A DNA stretch of 64,000 bases from Atrina japonica (GCA_030159075.1 BROG01000642.1:50001-114000), one strand, 5' to 3'. Shown: positions 34,431 through 59,769, counted from the stretch's first letter. A program made the numbers and translations. Notes: generated by a model not told the origin, from the letters alone.

Positions 34431-34590
34431 ACTTCACACAGATAACTTTGTCAACCAAGAGTTTACGGAGCGGCGTGCGTGGATGATGAAGACTGTATTG
34501 TATCAGACTGCTGTGTAATTCCACGTAATGGTAAAAGGTAGAGTAGAGTTTCGAGAGGTAGTATTGGAACGTGTCAACCATTCAATGATG
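34431..34590 (+). pseudogene. Decayed exon 2 of a third AVIT-like peptide gene
   Basis: Homologous to exon 2 of gene 1 (2861-3026), with the acceptor (CATTCAG) and phase-1 donor (GATG then GTAAAT) kept. All its cysteine codons are preserved (LCQPR, AACVDDEDC, SDCC, GTC), but codon 5 is TAA and a TAG follows the KR pair. The flanks on both sides match gene 1 (family B before, ACAT array and family E after). No exon 1, 3 or 4 of this copy was found. It is a duplication remnant rather than a processed copy, because the intron flanks are included. Confidence 0.8.
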
Positions 34591-34694
34591 GTAAATGTAT
34601 CCGAATACTGTAACTATGTTTTATATTGATTTACCTTTCGAACAAAGTTCCAGTACACAGTATACAAGCATAAATGAAATATATTTTTTTCATT

Positions 34695-34860
34695 TTCATA
34701 CATACATACAGACAGACAGACAGACAGACAGACATACATACATACATACATACATACATACCACCTACCTACCTACATACTTACATACATACATACATAT
34801 GTACTTCTAAACACACATACATCCATACATCCATCCATCCATCCATCCATCACACTTTGA
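34695..34860. repeat. (ACAT)/(ACAG)/(CATC) compound microsatellite
   Basis: Tetranucleotide array in the place of the 3143-3252 array of the duplicated gene 1 region. Confidence 0.95.
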
Positions 34861-34864
34861 ACCA

Positions 34865-35080
34865 TGGCGTCTCTCGCTTCCTGTCAGTGCAGGTTCCAGC
34901 CGCTCTGGAACCTAAGCTGATTTTTGTGAGAATGTTTGCCAGTTTACTTGCGGATGGTTGGTGGTATCTTTCCGGGTACATCGGAACTAGGTTCTCCTCT
35001 CTTCCACCAATAAAAACTGGTAGCCACCATATAACTGAAATATTGTTGTGTGTGGCGTAAAACACTATTCAAAAATCAAA
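34865..35080 (+). mobile_element. Family E element, copy 2
   Basis: TTTGCCAGTTTACTTGCGGA, TTTCCGGGTACATCGGAAC and GTGTGGCGTAAAACACTATT, matching 3255-3480. Confidence 0.65.
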
Positions 35081-35192
35081 TTTAAGTATACTCTGATATA
35101 TTTACTGTGTTGCAGTGGATTATGGGACTACAGAGTAATGTCTAGTATAGAAAAACTGCCTCTGGACTGATCTGATTTAAGATCTAAACGAT

Positions 35193-35590
35193 AATTACCG
35201 TAAATTGGGATATTTTGTTCGTTGTTTAATTTTGGCAAATTTGGCCACCCTATTTAAATGGCCAAGATTAAACCCTCCAAAATATGTACACAATGTTTCT
35301 ACCGGTAATATTTAAAAATATGTTTGATTGACAAACAAGTTTCATGTTTAAATAACACTGTGTGGACGTTAAGATGAATAAAATACCATTTAATGCATCG
35401 ATTATAACTGTTCTACTGGTACTTTTTAATATTTTGATATTTCAAACACCTGGAAAGACAAGATCGAGATCTGATGATGGGCAAAATCTAAACATGATAT
35501 AAACATAAATGGTCAAAATTAACTCTTCATTTTGTGACTAAAGTGGCCCAGTTTTAGCGACGCCAAAATATCGCAAATTAAGGTATATAG
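35193..35590. mobile_element. MITE-like element family G, copy 2
   Basis: Begins CCGTAAATTGGGATATTTTG and ends GCCAAAATATCGCAAATTAA, an imperfect inverse; the interior matches the copy at 16307-16672. Confidence 0.65.
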
Positions 35591-35726
35591 ACGTTAATTT
35601 GGACGTTATCTGTAATGTTTTACTGGTCATTGAACTACCAACCTAGAGATGAAGACATCATATGAAATCATATCACAAAAGCTTAAACATTAACAAGTCT
35701 AGTAACTTTTAAAAATCATAAACATA

Positions 35727-35853
35727 TAAAAACCTCAGATACCAAAGCATAAATCAATAGAATGTCCAGGACATAGATACAAATCCGGTAAAAATGGACA
35801 AACACGGACCTCTGGAAACCAAGAGGTGGGATCAGGTGCCATGGAGGAGTAAG
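35727..35853 (-). mobile_element. Solo Penelope-like tail (T5), truncated
   Basis: AACCTCAGATACCAAAGC, AGAATGTCCAGGACATAGAT, ACCTCTGGAAACCAAGAGG and GGATCAGGTGCCATGGAGG, ending within the GGAGTAAGC motif. Confidence 0.8.
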
Positions 35854-35859
35854 CAGATT

Positions 35860-36770
35860 TTGGACGAAAATAAAAACCGTCAAGACTGAAGGCTTTATTA
35901 GGAACATATTCCCCGGACTAGATATATACTGTCCAACACGAAACCTATAGGTAGGTACTCTGCAGGAACGTCATTTAGTATATCTGTCACTATGAGATTT
36001 CGTTGTCAATACCACAATTTTGGATAAAAGGGTTTATCTAAATGCGATTAAACCGAAGAAAAAATGATAAAAATATTTGAAAATGTGAAAATGTCATAAT
36101 CCAGTGGATTTTTATCGCAACATTTAGCGTCATTTTTATGAAACGGACTGAAGTCGCTGAGTTCTAGAGCATGTCAACAAATCAGGCGAAATTCGCATAA
36201 TTCATTGTAACAGTTTGAAAATTTAGGAGCATTTGAGAACTTTAAAATAAATGTCACATTAGGTTTTAGTGGATACCGAAGAAATCACTGTGAATTTCAG
36301 TGAACTTATACCTGCGATGCGAAATGCATACAAAATAAAAGCTTTCCCGTGCATCTCTTACCAACGCTCATTGCACTCTCTGATAAATAAGTCATGACTG
36401 ACGCAACACACACCTTTCATATACTATTTGAAGTTTAACAACTTGATCTCGAGAAATTCCACCAGCTTTAAGTATCTTTAAATAAGAAGTAAACATAAAT
36501 CGACAGTTTGTTGTAGGCAGATATAGGGCATTTGCTGGGTCGATACCTGCTATCAAGTATCCGGGGCCTACTGTTTATATTAGAATTAATATAGTGAATT
36601 CAATTAAAGGTATCCAATAATAAAAATATGGATAGCATCATATTAAAAATCTGTATCGCTGTTGTAGGAAACATCTAAATTGAAAACGTAATACGTGGAC
36701 ACGAAATAAAACTGTGATTTTGAATGATTGATATCTCGAAATGTACAAAATTTAAAAAAAGAGGCCTATC
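35860..36770. other. Intergenic, no supported feature
   Basis: AT-rich, no domain, RNA gene or known repeat recognised. Confidence 0.5.
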
Positions 36771-36774
36771 TCTT

Positions 36775-37692
36775 ACCAACGTGTGTAATTCTTGTAGGAG
36801 CACAGAACTTTACCAGAATTCTTGAATTTAATCCTAGCTCTGCTTCTAATAAGCAATTACAAGTAATGTTTCTCCTTAACCTGTTAGTACAAATAAAATA
36901 AAGGTTTGGTAGAACATTATGTATCTTGATGGGGTTTTGTCTGTTTGGAACCATGGTACAAATCTGTATTGGTACATGTAATCTATCCAGATCTCGGTTG
37001 AACCTACTGTCTGGATTCGCTAAATACAATTACAGGTGCCTTACAAATAACGTGTCTTCAGTACATATTTAGTAATCTATCCTGGGTTACCACTTCTGGA
37101 TTAAGATTTCTTAGTCCCTTTAAGTTTCCGAATACGATATTTTATTAACCATCTTATAGCTTTTGGCCATTCAGACAAAATGTCCGGTTCCACGTCTTCA
37201 TGTTTGGCTCATCGTCTGACATAATCTTCGACAGAATTCATAACTAAACTGAAATTCAGTCGCCAATTAAAGGAACGGGCTTCGCGGTATTTTGGACTTT
37301 TTAAAATAAGATTTTAGGGTTTCTTTTTCAATAATAGAAACGTCGCTGGTCATGACATGCCCGATATATTTGAAGGGAGATGCACATGAACATATGACGG
37401 TGTTGTGTAGAAGGTGGTTGATGTCTTGGCACTGCAAAACCCGTTTGTAATTGAATAGCTTGGATGCTATGCTGGATGCATGGCTATATGAAATCCAAGG
37501 CGTGGTTTTCAATTTAAAATATGGCGGAACACAGACTGAACTTTATCGTGATTCAGTACATTGCTAATGTTTAAAGCGTCTATACCTTCATTTGTAAATT
37601 TAAGTTTAAGGAAAAGACGTGTCTGTTCAGAACAATCTTCGCTAGTAACGCTTGAACAGACGGTGATAAGCAATGCCCATTATAACGGAATT
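36775..37692 (-). mobile_element. Internal/5' fragment of Penelope-like element (copy E)
   Basis: The inverse of copy A from about 9830 to 10620: it covers the LFLKLKFTNKG, FKLK-TPWISYS, SKLFNYK, CSCAS-PFKYIGHV and EDYARR-equivalent regions. 36850-37030 does not match copy A and may be an insertion. Many frame breaks. A shorter trace of the same region (TTTGGATGCAT, AAATATGGCAGAATACAGG) lies near 38755-38840. Confidence 0.75.
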
Positions 37693-37767
37693 CAGTGTCT
37701 AAAAAGTACATTAAGAAGTTTAAAGGGAATAGAATAAAGTTTGCCGCGAAGGTAATGAAGACCAATT

Positions 37768-37868
37768 TTTGTTTGTTTTTTTTTCTTTTTTTTCTGGTTT
37801 TTTATTTTTGTATGTTTTTTGGGGGTTTTTTGGGTTTTGTTTTTCTTTTGTTTTGTTTTGTTTTTTTA
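37768..37868. repeat. T/G-rich low-complexity tract
   Basis: Runs of T broken by G runs on the + strand; no coding meaning. Confidence 0.8.
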
Positions 37869-37899
37869 TCGTGCGTTTGATTCTGTGTTGCCTTAAACT

Positions 37900-39925
37900 T
37901 CTAGTTTGTTAGGATCAATAGAATTCATGTATTCATGTATTAATGTACATTGTCACTATTAATTTACAAAATGTCGATATATTTATATATATTAAAAGCC
38001 ACTTCTAGTTTCTTCTTTTGAATCAACAGCTTATGAATTAAGCCTGTTTCATATGAATGAAGAAACGGGTCGACTAATTTAAAAATTGGCAAATAACTTC
38101 CCATTGGAACAACTTCAGTCTGCTGAAAAAAGATCACGGCCCGAAGTCACCAAATTTATTTAGTACTCAAGTTCAACTTTTATTTCATTATTTTGACTAT
38201 ATAGTCGTTTGTAAAACTTCAAAATTTGAGTTAATAGGTAACATATTATGATTTTACATTATTCATATATAAGTTTGTGCATCATACTTACTCCAGTAAA
38301 ATATGAAATATGAATACTCAAACGTCTTTAAATGAGCAATAATTTTCATCATTATTTACAATTGTATGTCATCAATATACAAACATGTTCAGTTACAGAA
38401 TGAATGTTGCATGTTTTTCCTTCACATCATGAGAAGTAAGTTGAGCTTGAGTACTGTGTAAATTTGTTGACTTCGTGTCGTGGTCTCAACATGCTACATA
38501 CATATTGTCTATCAGAAATCCAGCTTCTTTCTACGTCAACTTCAGTGAATGTGTTTAAATGAGAGCGGTGTATTCAAATTTGCGGATACCACTTTTATTT
38601 AAAAACAAAATCAATCGTCGATTGCGCCAAAACTTCTGTCTTTAATTTTTAAGCGTAATTTTTGTATAAAGAGTAGAAACGTTGTATGTTTTGACACTTT
38701 AAATTTTACATTAATTAGGTGGTGTCTTTAAAAATCTGAAGGCGTTTTGTTTTCAAATAGTTTGGATGCATACCTAGGTGTGTACGTAAATGAAATATTT
38801 AAATATGGCAGAATACAGGATTGAACATCTTGTTGTGAACATTGCACGCGGAAAAGGGACCGAGTTCAAAATTATTTAAAGAGCACGACTTCATATGCTT
38901 CTGTCACGGAACACATGGTTCAAATTATATTTGAAAAATATGCGAATTTACAACCCCACACAATTGTGTTTACAAAAATGGACCAGACATTTCTAAGGAG
39001 GATCAAAATTCAATCATTTAACTTATTCACTCCCCCTAAAGACACATTTGGACTGGTTTAAGGCATTGGTTTTAAAGGAGTGTCCATTGTCGCTTCAAAT
39101 GTTTTTTTTTAATATCTTGAAATATAAGCAAATGCACAGCAGTACAAAATTTATTCATTTTTTCACAAAAAGGGACATAATTCTCTTAAAAAGGGTCCAA
39201 ATGGAAAATCTTTATAGAAATCAGAACTATGTATGGTAACCTAGTGCCACTTGAATAACTTTTTTTCAAATCTGAAAACAAAATGACCGAATGCATAGCT
39301 AAACAATCCTTTGTTACCATTTTACATATAAGGACATAACTCTATAAAAACGGATAGAAATACAAAAATCACAACTTCATATGGTACCGTCACTTTTCTG
39401 TCAATTTGGGAAAATGTCATTGGCGGCACAATTGGTAATATTAACGTGAATGTCTGTCAAATTTGAAAAAAAATATGCATGCATGGAAATCTAGATCTAG
39501 ATCTCTTTTTGAAATGCGTTTACCCTTACATTATTCATCTTTCATTACGGTCATTGCCACAACACCATATTGGGGATTTTTTTTCATCAAATTTGGAAAA
39601 AACAATGTTTCGGCCCCGTGGAAACCATAAAAAAGGACTGAATTTACACATATTTAGAAAAGTAAATGAAACAAATCAGTTATTGTATAGTTGGACAAAT
39701 CCCGTTTACGGAAAAAAGACGGAGGAGCATGCCTATCTTAGTATATCCCCATTTTATTGATGATTATGATGATGATGATGATGATGATAAAAAATAAATA
39801 GGAAGATGTTGATGAAAAGGAAAGGAACAACACAAAGTTTACTATAATATTGATCATAACTTACGTGTAACACGGTAAATTTTATGTCACAGGTAATATC
39901 ATATATATACGACTGTACATTTATA
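37900..39925. other. Intergenic, no supported feature
   Basis: Short frames near 39048-39239 and 39479-39760 show no known domain. A (GAT)n run lies at about 39758-39788. Confidence 0.45.
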
Positions 39926-39929
39926 TTAA

Positions 39930-40090
39930 ATTCGATCTCAACTGATGAAATCTAACTGACAGAAAACATCGTCTGGAGCATATGTTTTGCCCAATTTTCT
40001 AAAATTATAACTTTGGTTTTGTTAATAATATTCAAATAATAACCAATGCGATATATCCAGGATAACACTGTGCAACCTTGTATAACCATC
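39930..40090 (+). repeat. Dispersed repeat family B, copy 4 (partial)
   Basis: GATCTCAACTGATGAAATC, ACAGAAAACATCGTCTGGAG, and a short tail region. Confidence 0.5.
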
Positions 40091-40377
40091 AAATATACGA
40101 CATGTCTGATACACATTAACACAATTTTGATAAACATTAAAGTAAATTTTAAAAAGTATGAAAAATGACATAATATTTTCTTTTAAATTAAACAATTTGA
40201 ATTTCCTCCTGTTACAGGATTGAACAATTCACAATAAAACTTACATTTAATTTGTCATTTTGATCGGGACAAATGACCTTTTCTTAATGCTTCCAGTACC
40301 CAATACATCGCGATCCCGATTCCAACATGTAATATTAAATCTTGTAATGGGACAGAATGACTTTCTTTGGCACGCTA

Positions 40378-40830
40378 AAAAACATTAATGAGTTAAACCT
40401 AGTTCTTTTCAACTAAACCTAGTTCCTCTCCGGTTATACCTTGCATTTCACAGTAAACATTTACTGGTGAAACTCTAGGTTCAACTGAGAAAAAACAAGT
40501 TTAAATACGCCAAAAGCAACAAAATAAAGGAGTAATACCTAATTGTCTTCCAAAAAAACTAATTTAACGGAGGATTACTAGGTTAAACTATCCTATAAAA
40601 CAATAACATTTTTAGTATTATTATAATATGATTTTAGCGTTGTGAAACTTATTTTTCTTACTGTTTTGCAGTTAAACCTAGTTTTTCTACAATGTATGCA
40701 AACTGAGGTTAATTAATTGCATTAATGAGTTACTATTAACTGGATAAAAAAAACTAGGTTTACTAGAGCATCACAAGGTTGAACTAAAACACTAGGTTTA
40801 ATATTACTTTCACTACTTTAATTTATTTTC
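40378..40830. repeat. AACCTAG fold-back array, copy 1
   Basis: Opens AAACATTAATGAGTTAAACC and is made of alternating AAACCTAGTTTTTCT and its inverse (GAAAAACTAGGTTT) units, imperfect and unevenly spaced. The same family lies at 43490-44105 and 57270-57920. Confidence 0.75.
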
Positions 40831-40904
40831 TCACAAATCACCTACTCAGCCGATCTATAACATCCTCTTACATATTTTCAAATTGGGTCTTTTAAAAACT
40901 ATAG

Positions 40905-41004
40905 ATTTGGTTTTATTTGTAAAATATTGACAACCACCTGGTTGTTGCCATTGCTGGTGGACCGTCTGAGTCCCCGAATGTATACATTAACCTACTACCT
41001 GGTA
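40905..41004 (-). repeat. Dispersed repeat family B, copy 5 (partial, inverse)
   Basis: GCCATTGCTGGTGGACCG, GAGTCCCCGAATGTATAC and ACTACCTGGTATTTCGGTA. Confidence 0.6.
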
Positions 41005-41285
41005 TTTCGGTATCAGCTGGTTTTTTCATAGTTGTTTTGACACAGAGGGATACGTATGCATGGTCTTCTCGAGCACAGCAGACCACTTTTGTGCAAACGT
41101 ATGCGTTTGGTTTGGGTTGAAACACGGACCCCAGAAGCACTTTTAAGGTCAGAAGTTGGGTTGAAGTTGCAAAACGGTTTCTTCGAGCCTGTATAACCAG
41201 AAAACGATCATCAGCCGCAGGCCTTCTTCTGCCCTCACCATGTCGCCTTACAGGTGTACCATACTCGTCCACGCTCGTGTTAATC
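41005..41285 (-). pseudogene. Tc1-like transposase fragment (helix-turn-helix part)
   Basis: The - frame encodes RRRPAADDRFLVIQARRNRF then ATSTQL, the pattern of the DNA-binding part of Tc1-type transposases (a QDR(F/Y)-x5-RR-RFATS consensus). Further on come NAYVCTKVVCCAREDHAYV. The catalytic DDE part is absent and the sequence then runs into repeat family B, so it is a relic. Confidence 0.6.
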
Positions 41286-41299
41286 GGTGCACACCAAGT

Positions 41300-42670
41300 G
41301 CCTAAACCTAATGATCAGATGTAATATTTGTGAGCCAGCAACAGCTTTGAAGCTAGGCACATAATGCTGTATTAGGTAATTTCGGCAATGAGTAATTTCG
41401 GCGCTTGTAAGCAAGTATTTTCGGCACTTCAACCAACATGCGTTAAAACTTTTATTTTTAGAAAATAATATTCATCAGTTTATTAAGCTGGTGTCATTTA
41501 AGTACAGTATTGTTGTTGCTCGCACCACTACTGTTTGCTATTGACAAAGCTTGTAAATCTTACGCAGATGGCAGTTACCTGATAATGAACAACAATTTTC
41601 TTAATATGGTGGTATACTGTTAGTGCCAACAAATGGTAAATATTAGCGAATAAACATTGCAGCCGGGTAATATGACTGCATTTCCAGAACAGTATACTCA
41701 AAGGGACATTAGATGTGTTTTTCAAAAACCATTTTTTTCCCTTTTTACTACTTAGATTGATATAAAATACCAAAAATATAGATATATACAAACATAATAA
41801 TGCATAAATCGGTATATGTTTCTAAAAATTGCTTGAGAAAACCCAGGTTTGGCACCTTTTCACTCGCATTCTATTAACTCAACCTTACTATTAGTATAAG
41901 AATATCACATACACTTGACCTTTTTTCACAAAATATATAGGAATATTCGATTTTTATACTTGTGTATAGCTATTGTTTATTCTTATACATTAAGTACAAG
42001 TACTAAAAGTAGAAAAATTCGAACAAATTTCGTTTTAGTAAACACAGCTAATGCCACTTTAAGTTAAACAGATTGAATATATATGCCTCCAGATAAATCC
42101 ACAGAAAACCAACTAACACTCTTTGTGGAATCTCTATATTTCAATTTTAAGTTATCGATCTTCAACAAGTTAGCAAAAAAAAAAAATAGATGAGTCACAT
42201 TGACTGTAATTGTGTATTATGTATATTTCTATTTCAAGTTATCGATGTGAAGCAAGTTAAACCTAAACATCATTCGTCGTTATGAGACTATAATTTCAAT
42301 AATCTGGATACAGTGTTCACTTTTTTCGCTAATATGCACACTTTGTAACAAGAATATGCCACAATTTAAAAAGGAATATACAGACATATATTATTGCATC
42401 CCACTATTTATTTCAACAACACAAGTGAAATATTACAATATAAAAAGATGATATTTATCCTATATTTATCACCACATATGGAGGCTGTTCTGTTCTCAGA
42501 AATTTACAAATCAAATTTTCATAAAACAATATTTTAAGCAATTTCAATGCACTGTTTCTCCATATAATAAAAGTCCCTTTCTCAAAGGCTAATATTTTTT
42601 TATAACTGGTGTAAGGTACTGAACTATAATACAGCATTATTATATTTTGTATGTTTATAAATAATTTACT
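41300..42670. other. Intergenic, no supported feature
   Basis: AT-rich; several short frames, none recognisable. Confidence 0.5.
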
Positions 42671-42674
42671 TATA

Positions 42675-43161
42675 CAGTAAACGGCCATTACGGATACCTT
42701 GAACCAGCGGACACCCTGCGATAACAAACAATTTATCGAAGTCCCAATTTACATGTTCTGTAAGACTACTAGAAAGTGTCTATTTTAAATAAACGGACAC
42801 CTCTCTTATCCGTACAACGGACAAAGTTGTTGGACCAAATATACATAATTACTGTATTTTTAACATTGAATTAGCGGACAGTCTTCCTATGATCGACTTC
42901 CATTTCCACAGGCAATTTCCCATTGAAGCTGTATGTCCCGACTTGTATCCCGAAAAACACTCCTATAATTTTTTGGATTGTGTTTTTGCTTGATATTTGT
43001 CCCTTGCATTGCATCGTAATAGTTGATTACAAGAACAATTATGTTGGTTTTACGTAGGAATATTTTAGCAGTGAATCATCATCCTTCAATTCAGCGGACA
43101 TCTCTCTATAACGGACAATTTGATAAGTCCGGCAACTGTCCGCTAAACACAGGTTTTACTG
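42675..43161. mobile_element. 487-bp CAGTAAA-ended MITE with TA flanks
   Basis: Left end CAGTAAACGGCCATTACGG, right end CGCTAAACACAGGTTTTACT then G, bounded on both sides by TA. The interior repeats GCGGACA and ACGGACA motifs in both directions (TTAGCGGACAG against CTGTCCGCTAAA). The end sequence and TA target fit a Tc1/mariner or pogo-driven non-autonomous element. Confidence 0.7.
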
Positions 43162-43489
43162 TACGTGTATACCCACTTTCCTATCTGTTGTGCAATATTA
43201 TGATTCCATATTTACTGTTGATACATCAGTGTGAAATAATTACATAAACACCCACAATTCATTCTTTTATAAATAATTTACCTCATAATATCCCAGACTG
43301 ACAATGTGTCAGATATAATTAATGAAGTACCATAATTTAAGTAACCCTTTTGCCTATGTAAACAAATAACATAAGACAATGGAAGTTAGTTTACAGTGAT
43401 TCATAAGATAAGGATTTGATTATTTCAAAATCATCGTTATTATCGCCGTCCATCTGTAGAGCTTAATACACACGTTCCTGGAAAGAAAA

Positions 43490-44105
43490 TGTAAACTTGA
43501 CAATTAAAACTGTTCACTCAAATATCACATTAATGAGTTGAACCTAGTTTTACTCACTTAAACAGTTGTTCTCTAGTTAAAATAGTTTTTCGCAGTAACC
43601 CAAATAAACTAGAGAAAAAGTAGGTTTTACAAATAAAAAAAACTAAGATTAACTGAAAAAAATAGGTTCAACTTGTAACCCACATTATCTGGAGAAAAAT
43701 TAGGTTTATCTCGAGAAAACTATGATAAACTCATTATTGTAATTTCGGCGTGCTTTATTTGTTAAACCTAATTTTTCTCAGTAACACATATTAACTGGTT
43801 AAAACACTAAGTTTAGTCGAGAAAAATTATGTTTTACTGTACCGAAATCACGAATATAAATTAATCCTAAATCTCGAGCAAATCCTGGTTTAACTGAAAA
43901 AGACTAGATATAAATAAGTATTTGGTGCAGTTAAACCTAGTTTATTTCAGTTAATGTACTTTACTAGAAAAACTATGATTAACTGGAGAAAAAGTAGGGT
44001 CTACTCGAAACCTATTTTAACTAGAGAAAAGCTAGGTTTAACCCTGAAAAACTAGCCTTAATTGGAGAAAAAATTACTATTAGGTTTTACTCGTTAATGT
44101 GATTT
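43490..44105. repeat. AACCTAG fold-back array, copy 2
   Basis: Begins TCACATTAATGAGTTGAACC and ends GTTTTACTCGTTAATGTGAT, an inverse pair, with about a dozen internal AAACCTAGTTT or AACTAGGTTT-type units. Confidence 0.8.
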
Positions 44106-44537
44106 AGGCGTGTACTAATAGTAAACAGCATTCACATTTACAAATTAGATTGTTTTTTGTGACATTATTAATTATTTTGATGAACATAATTATAATGTTT
44201 TGATACTGTACATAGTTATAAATGATTATTCATTACAGTTAGGTGATATAGAGGAATACTTCGATAAGTGGATGAGTGATAGAAAAAACGGAAACTTAAA
44301 CATCTAAAACAGTCTGTAGGAAAGGCAAAGCCTACTGTAACAATTTTATAAATTCTCACCAAGAATATTCATACGAAATTTGACAGTGACAATAATACTA
44401 AGTTTCTTGCTTAACAATAACAGAAACCTTGGTAAGGACACTAAGGTCAATCAATTCAAATAATATATATGGGTCTTAAGACAACTGGAAGAAATAATAT
44501 AGCGGCAATCATGAATTTCTGATTGATGACTTTAATT

Positions 44538-44685
<148 letters not shown>

Positions 44686-44739
44686 GCCAGAGTAATGATA
44701 AATGAAACAAGTAGGTCAAAGTCAACATGCGGGGTTCTT

Positions 44740-45340
44740 GTTCATGATGTCGGCTTTATCGCATGTCAACCGTATGTAAAACAGACCAACCGTTATATCT
44801 TTCTCATTACACAGATACCTCAATAATTTCTATCCATCAGTCAGAAGCGGGAAATGTCACGGCTTGTTTATCTATTCTGCTATCCCACACTATACTTTAG
44901 AAATATACTTAGAAACAAGCAACACATATTTCTCCTTTCTGGATATCTTGTACCATAATATCAAAGATGTCCAACACGAAAATGTTTGCAGTCGAAAGTG
45001 CCAACATGTTAGAAATTTAATCCACAAGGGCGCTCATGATTTAGAGACAAAAAAGTTTGCACTTCAGGAGTTTAGAATTTAAACGGAAAAACAGAATGCT
45101 CTCATTAACAATAATACACGGTACACAGTCATCGATACCTTTATTGTCCATTTTTGTCCATGTTTGCTGAAAGAGGTCATATTAAAATTACAAAAAGCTG
45201 TAGGTTGTGAAGGTTTTACAAAACAACTTATGCTCAACAGACAAGGATAAAATCTGAACAATGAAAAGATGAAACCATCTATCGACCGGATACACACACC
45301 CCCACGAGTCTCGGGTATAAAGTCATCTAAACCATGATTA
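44740..45340. other. Unassigned region with 72-residue frame
   Basis: A frame at 44864-45082 (+) contains NTYFSFLDILYHNIKDVQHE and KCQHVRNLIHKG. It directly precedes retroelement copy D, but I could not match it to copy A. It may be a retroelement upstream region or unrelated. Confidence 0.25.
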
Positions 45341-45344
45341 TATC

Positions 45345-47197
45345 TCTGTATCACAAAGTGGATTCTGTCGAAGATTATGCCAGACATGAAGACGTAGAAC
45401 CAGACACTTTGTCTGAATGGCTGAAAGCCATACGATGGTTGATAAAATATCGTATTCGAAAACTTAAAGGGACTATTAAAACACGTTATCCCTCTGTATT
45501 TAATGATCCAGAAGTAGTAACTGAACTGGATAGATTACATGACCAATATGTACTGGTACCAGCAGACAAAGCCTCAAATAATATAGTTTTTAATTTGTAA
45601 GGCACATTATTGTTATTGCTTATTAGAACAGCTAGGATTAAATAAGAATTCTGGTAATCCTACATACACACGTAACCCACTTCCAAAGTACGAGATCATT
45701 CATAATCACGTGTCCGTATTACGTTCTTTTGATGTATTGTTTATTAGAAGAACTTGGGTTTAATACGAATCCTGGAAATCCTACATACACACGTAGCTCA
45801 CTTTAAAAGGACGAGATCCTTCAAAATCACGTGTCCGTATTACACTCATTTGATATACCTACAACGGATACCGATTTCGAGCTAACATTTATATTAGATA
45901 CCGAAACTTCATAAAACCCCGTATAAGCAAAGATAAATAGCAGGATCCAGCAAATGTTCTACCAAACCTTTATCCTTACCAAGATATTGACAACCGTTAA
46001 GGAGAAACTTCAACAATACTGAACAGTTGCTTATTACAGAAGCGGTGTAAATCAGATGTGGATACTTGAAAATTCTAAACAGCTTTTAGAAAATTTGAAG
46101 ACACACAGATTTTCTCGAATTCAAAGTATCAAAACTTATGACTTCTCTACTCTTTACACTACTATTCCACATAAAAAAAGAAAAGAAAAACTTTTTAGCA
46201 ATTATAGACAACTATTTTTTCACTAAAGGTGGTACCCGAAAATCTAAATATCTAGTGATTGGCTATCAGGATACTTATTTCGTCAAACACCACTCTGATT
46301 CTACACATAAATACACTGAAGTTGATATAAAAACATGCTGGAATTTCTAATAGACAATATATTTGTAATGTTCGGAGACGTGGCATTCCTATGGGAACCA
46401 ATTGTGCTCCTTTATTAGCCAACCTGTTCCTTTATTCATACGAAGCAGACTTCATCCAGAAACTACTGAATCAAAAGAAGAAAAAGCGGTGTCCATTAAC
46501 TTTACATTTAGATAAATCGACGACGTTTTGTCAATTAATAATGACAATTTTCATACATATGTCAATGCGATATATCCCAGCGAACTAGAAATTAAAGATA
46601 CAATAGAATCAAGCACACACGCTTCATACTTAGACAATTTACTTAATATAAACACAGACGGGAAATTAGCAACTAAGCTATACGACAAACACGACGATTT
46701 CGGCTTTCCCATCGTAAATTTTCCACATTTAAGTAGTAATATCCTTCATATGGAGTTTATATTTCACAAATGATCCGATATGCCAGGGCGTGTACAACAT
46801 TTGAATATACAGAGATAAACGACTCACTGACAAATTATTGACACAGGGATATCGAAAACTGCGTTTAATGTCAACGTTCCGCAAATTTTACGGTCGGTAT
46901 AATAGTCTTGTTTGCGACTACTTCGTTTCACTAAGTGAAATGTTGAGTTGCCTTTTCGTTGGCGGTTGTTGAGATGTCTGTACCAATTGTGACGAGGATA
47001 CACTCCTCAGATGTTTCATTGGACTTGACTGTGGACTCACGGCGGGTGTGACCGGTCAACAGGGGATGCTTACTCCTCCATGGCACCTGATCCCACCTGT
47101 TGGTTTCCAGAGGTCCGTGTTTTTCCATTTTTACTGGATTTGTATCTTTGTCCTGGACATTCTATTTATTTATACTTTGGTATCTGAAATTTTTTAT
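45345..47197 (+). mobile_element. Penelope-like retroelement, long decayed copy D
   Basis: Starts at the DSVEDYAR-equivalent point of copy A and runs through the RT to the stop after GGC at 46972-46974, then the tail. It has an internal tandem duplication of about 115 bp (around 45615-45735 and 45738-45850), a stop in place of the tyrosine of YIDD (near 46513), and a deletion before GIPMGTNCAP. It shares with copy A the one-base frame change at GATATAAAAACATGCTGG (46324-46341). Confidence 0.85.
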
Positions 47198-47229
47198 ATT
47201 CAATATCCTCACTGATACACTATTTCAAT

Positions 47230-47498
47230 ATTTAAGATCGTTCAACATATAACGTTCGTAATAAAGAATTCATTTCGACCGAAAAGGTACATCTTTTTAT
47301 TTCTTACTAATTATCAATTCCAAGTCTTCAGTTTTTAAAGGTACTTAAATAGTTTGGATGATCTGTTTATTTTGCCGTCTTCAATTCACGTAGTCAATGA
47401 ATTCTAGTAGTGGAAAAGGGATCTGACCTTAATGCAGTTAATATTGAATACGGCATTGCAAAAACAAAATATAAAAGCAACAATAATAATGTGCTTAC
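47230..47498. other. Region below exon 3 of peptide gene 2; no exon 4 found
   Basis: I looked here and down to about 36 kb on the - strand for an acceptor followed by a (G)QC codon pair, as in exon 4 of gene 1, and found none convincing. Confidence 0.4.
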
Positions 47499-59660
<12,162 letters not shown>

Positions 59661-59729
59661 TGTTTCGGAATTGTGTTTAAAAACCTAACGCAAGTAACCT
59701 TAATGAATGACTACGAAACAATAGTTGAT

Positions 59730-59764
59730 GTATTAGGATTTAAATTATATATTTGTATAAAACT
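59730..59764 (-). promoter_or_regulatory. Putative core promoter of AVIT-like gene 2
   Basis: On the - strand AGTTTTATACAAATATATA, then AATTTAAATCCTAATAC, about 99 bp before the ATG at 59660. It matches 1488-1525 upstream of gene 1, and AAACACAATT just before both ATGs is also shared. Confidence 0.55.
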
Positions 59765-59769
59765 TGCAT

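Noticed and set aside
35101..35150. Possible exon 3 of the decayed third peptide gene (TTGCAG then TGGATTATGG)
   Set aside because: No cysteine pattern and no similarity to exon 3 of either intact gene.
44232..44308. Possible terminal exon (ATTACAG then LGDIEEYFDKWMSD, ending TAA) on the + strand
   Set aside because: Looks coding-like but has no upstream partner exon and no recognised family; too short to support.
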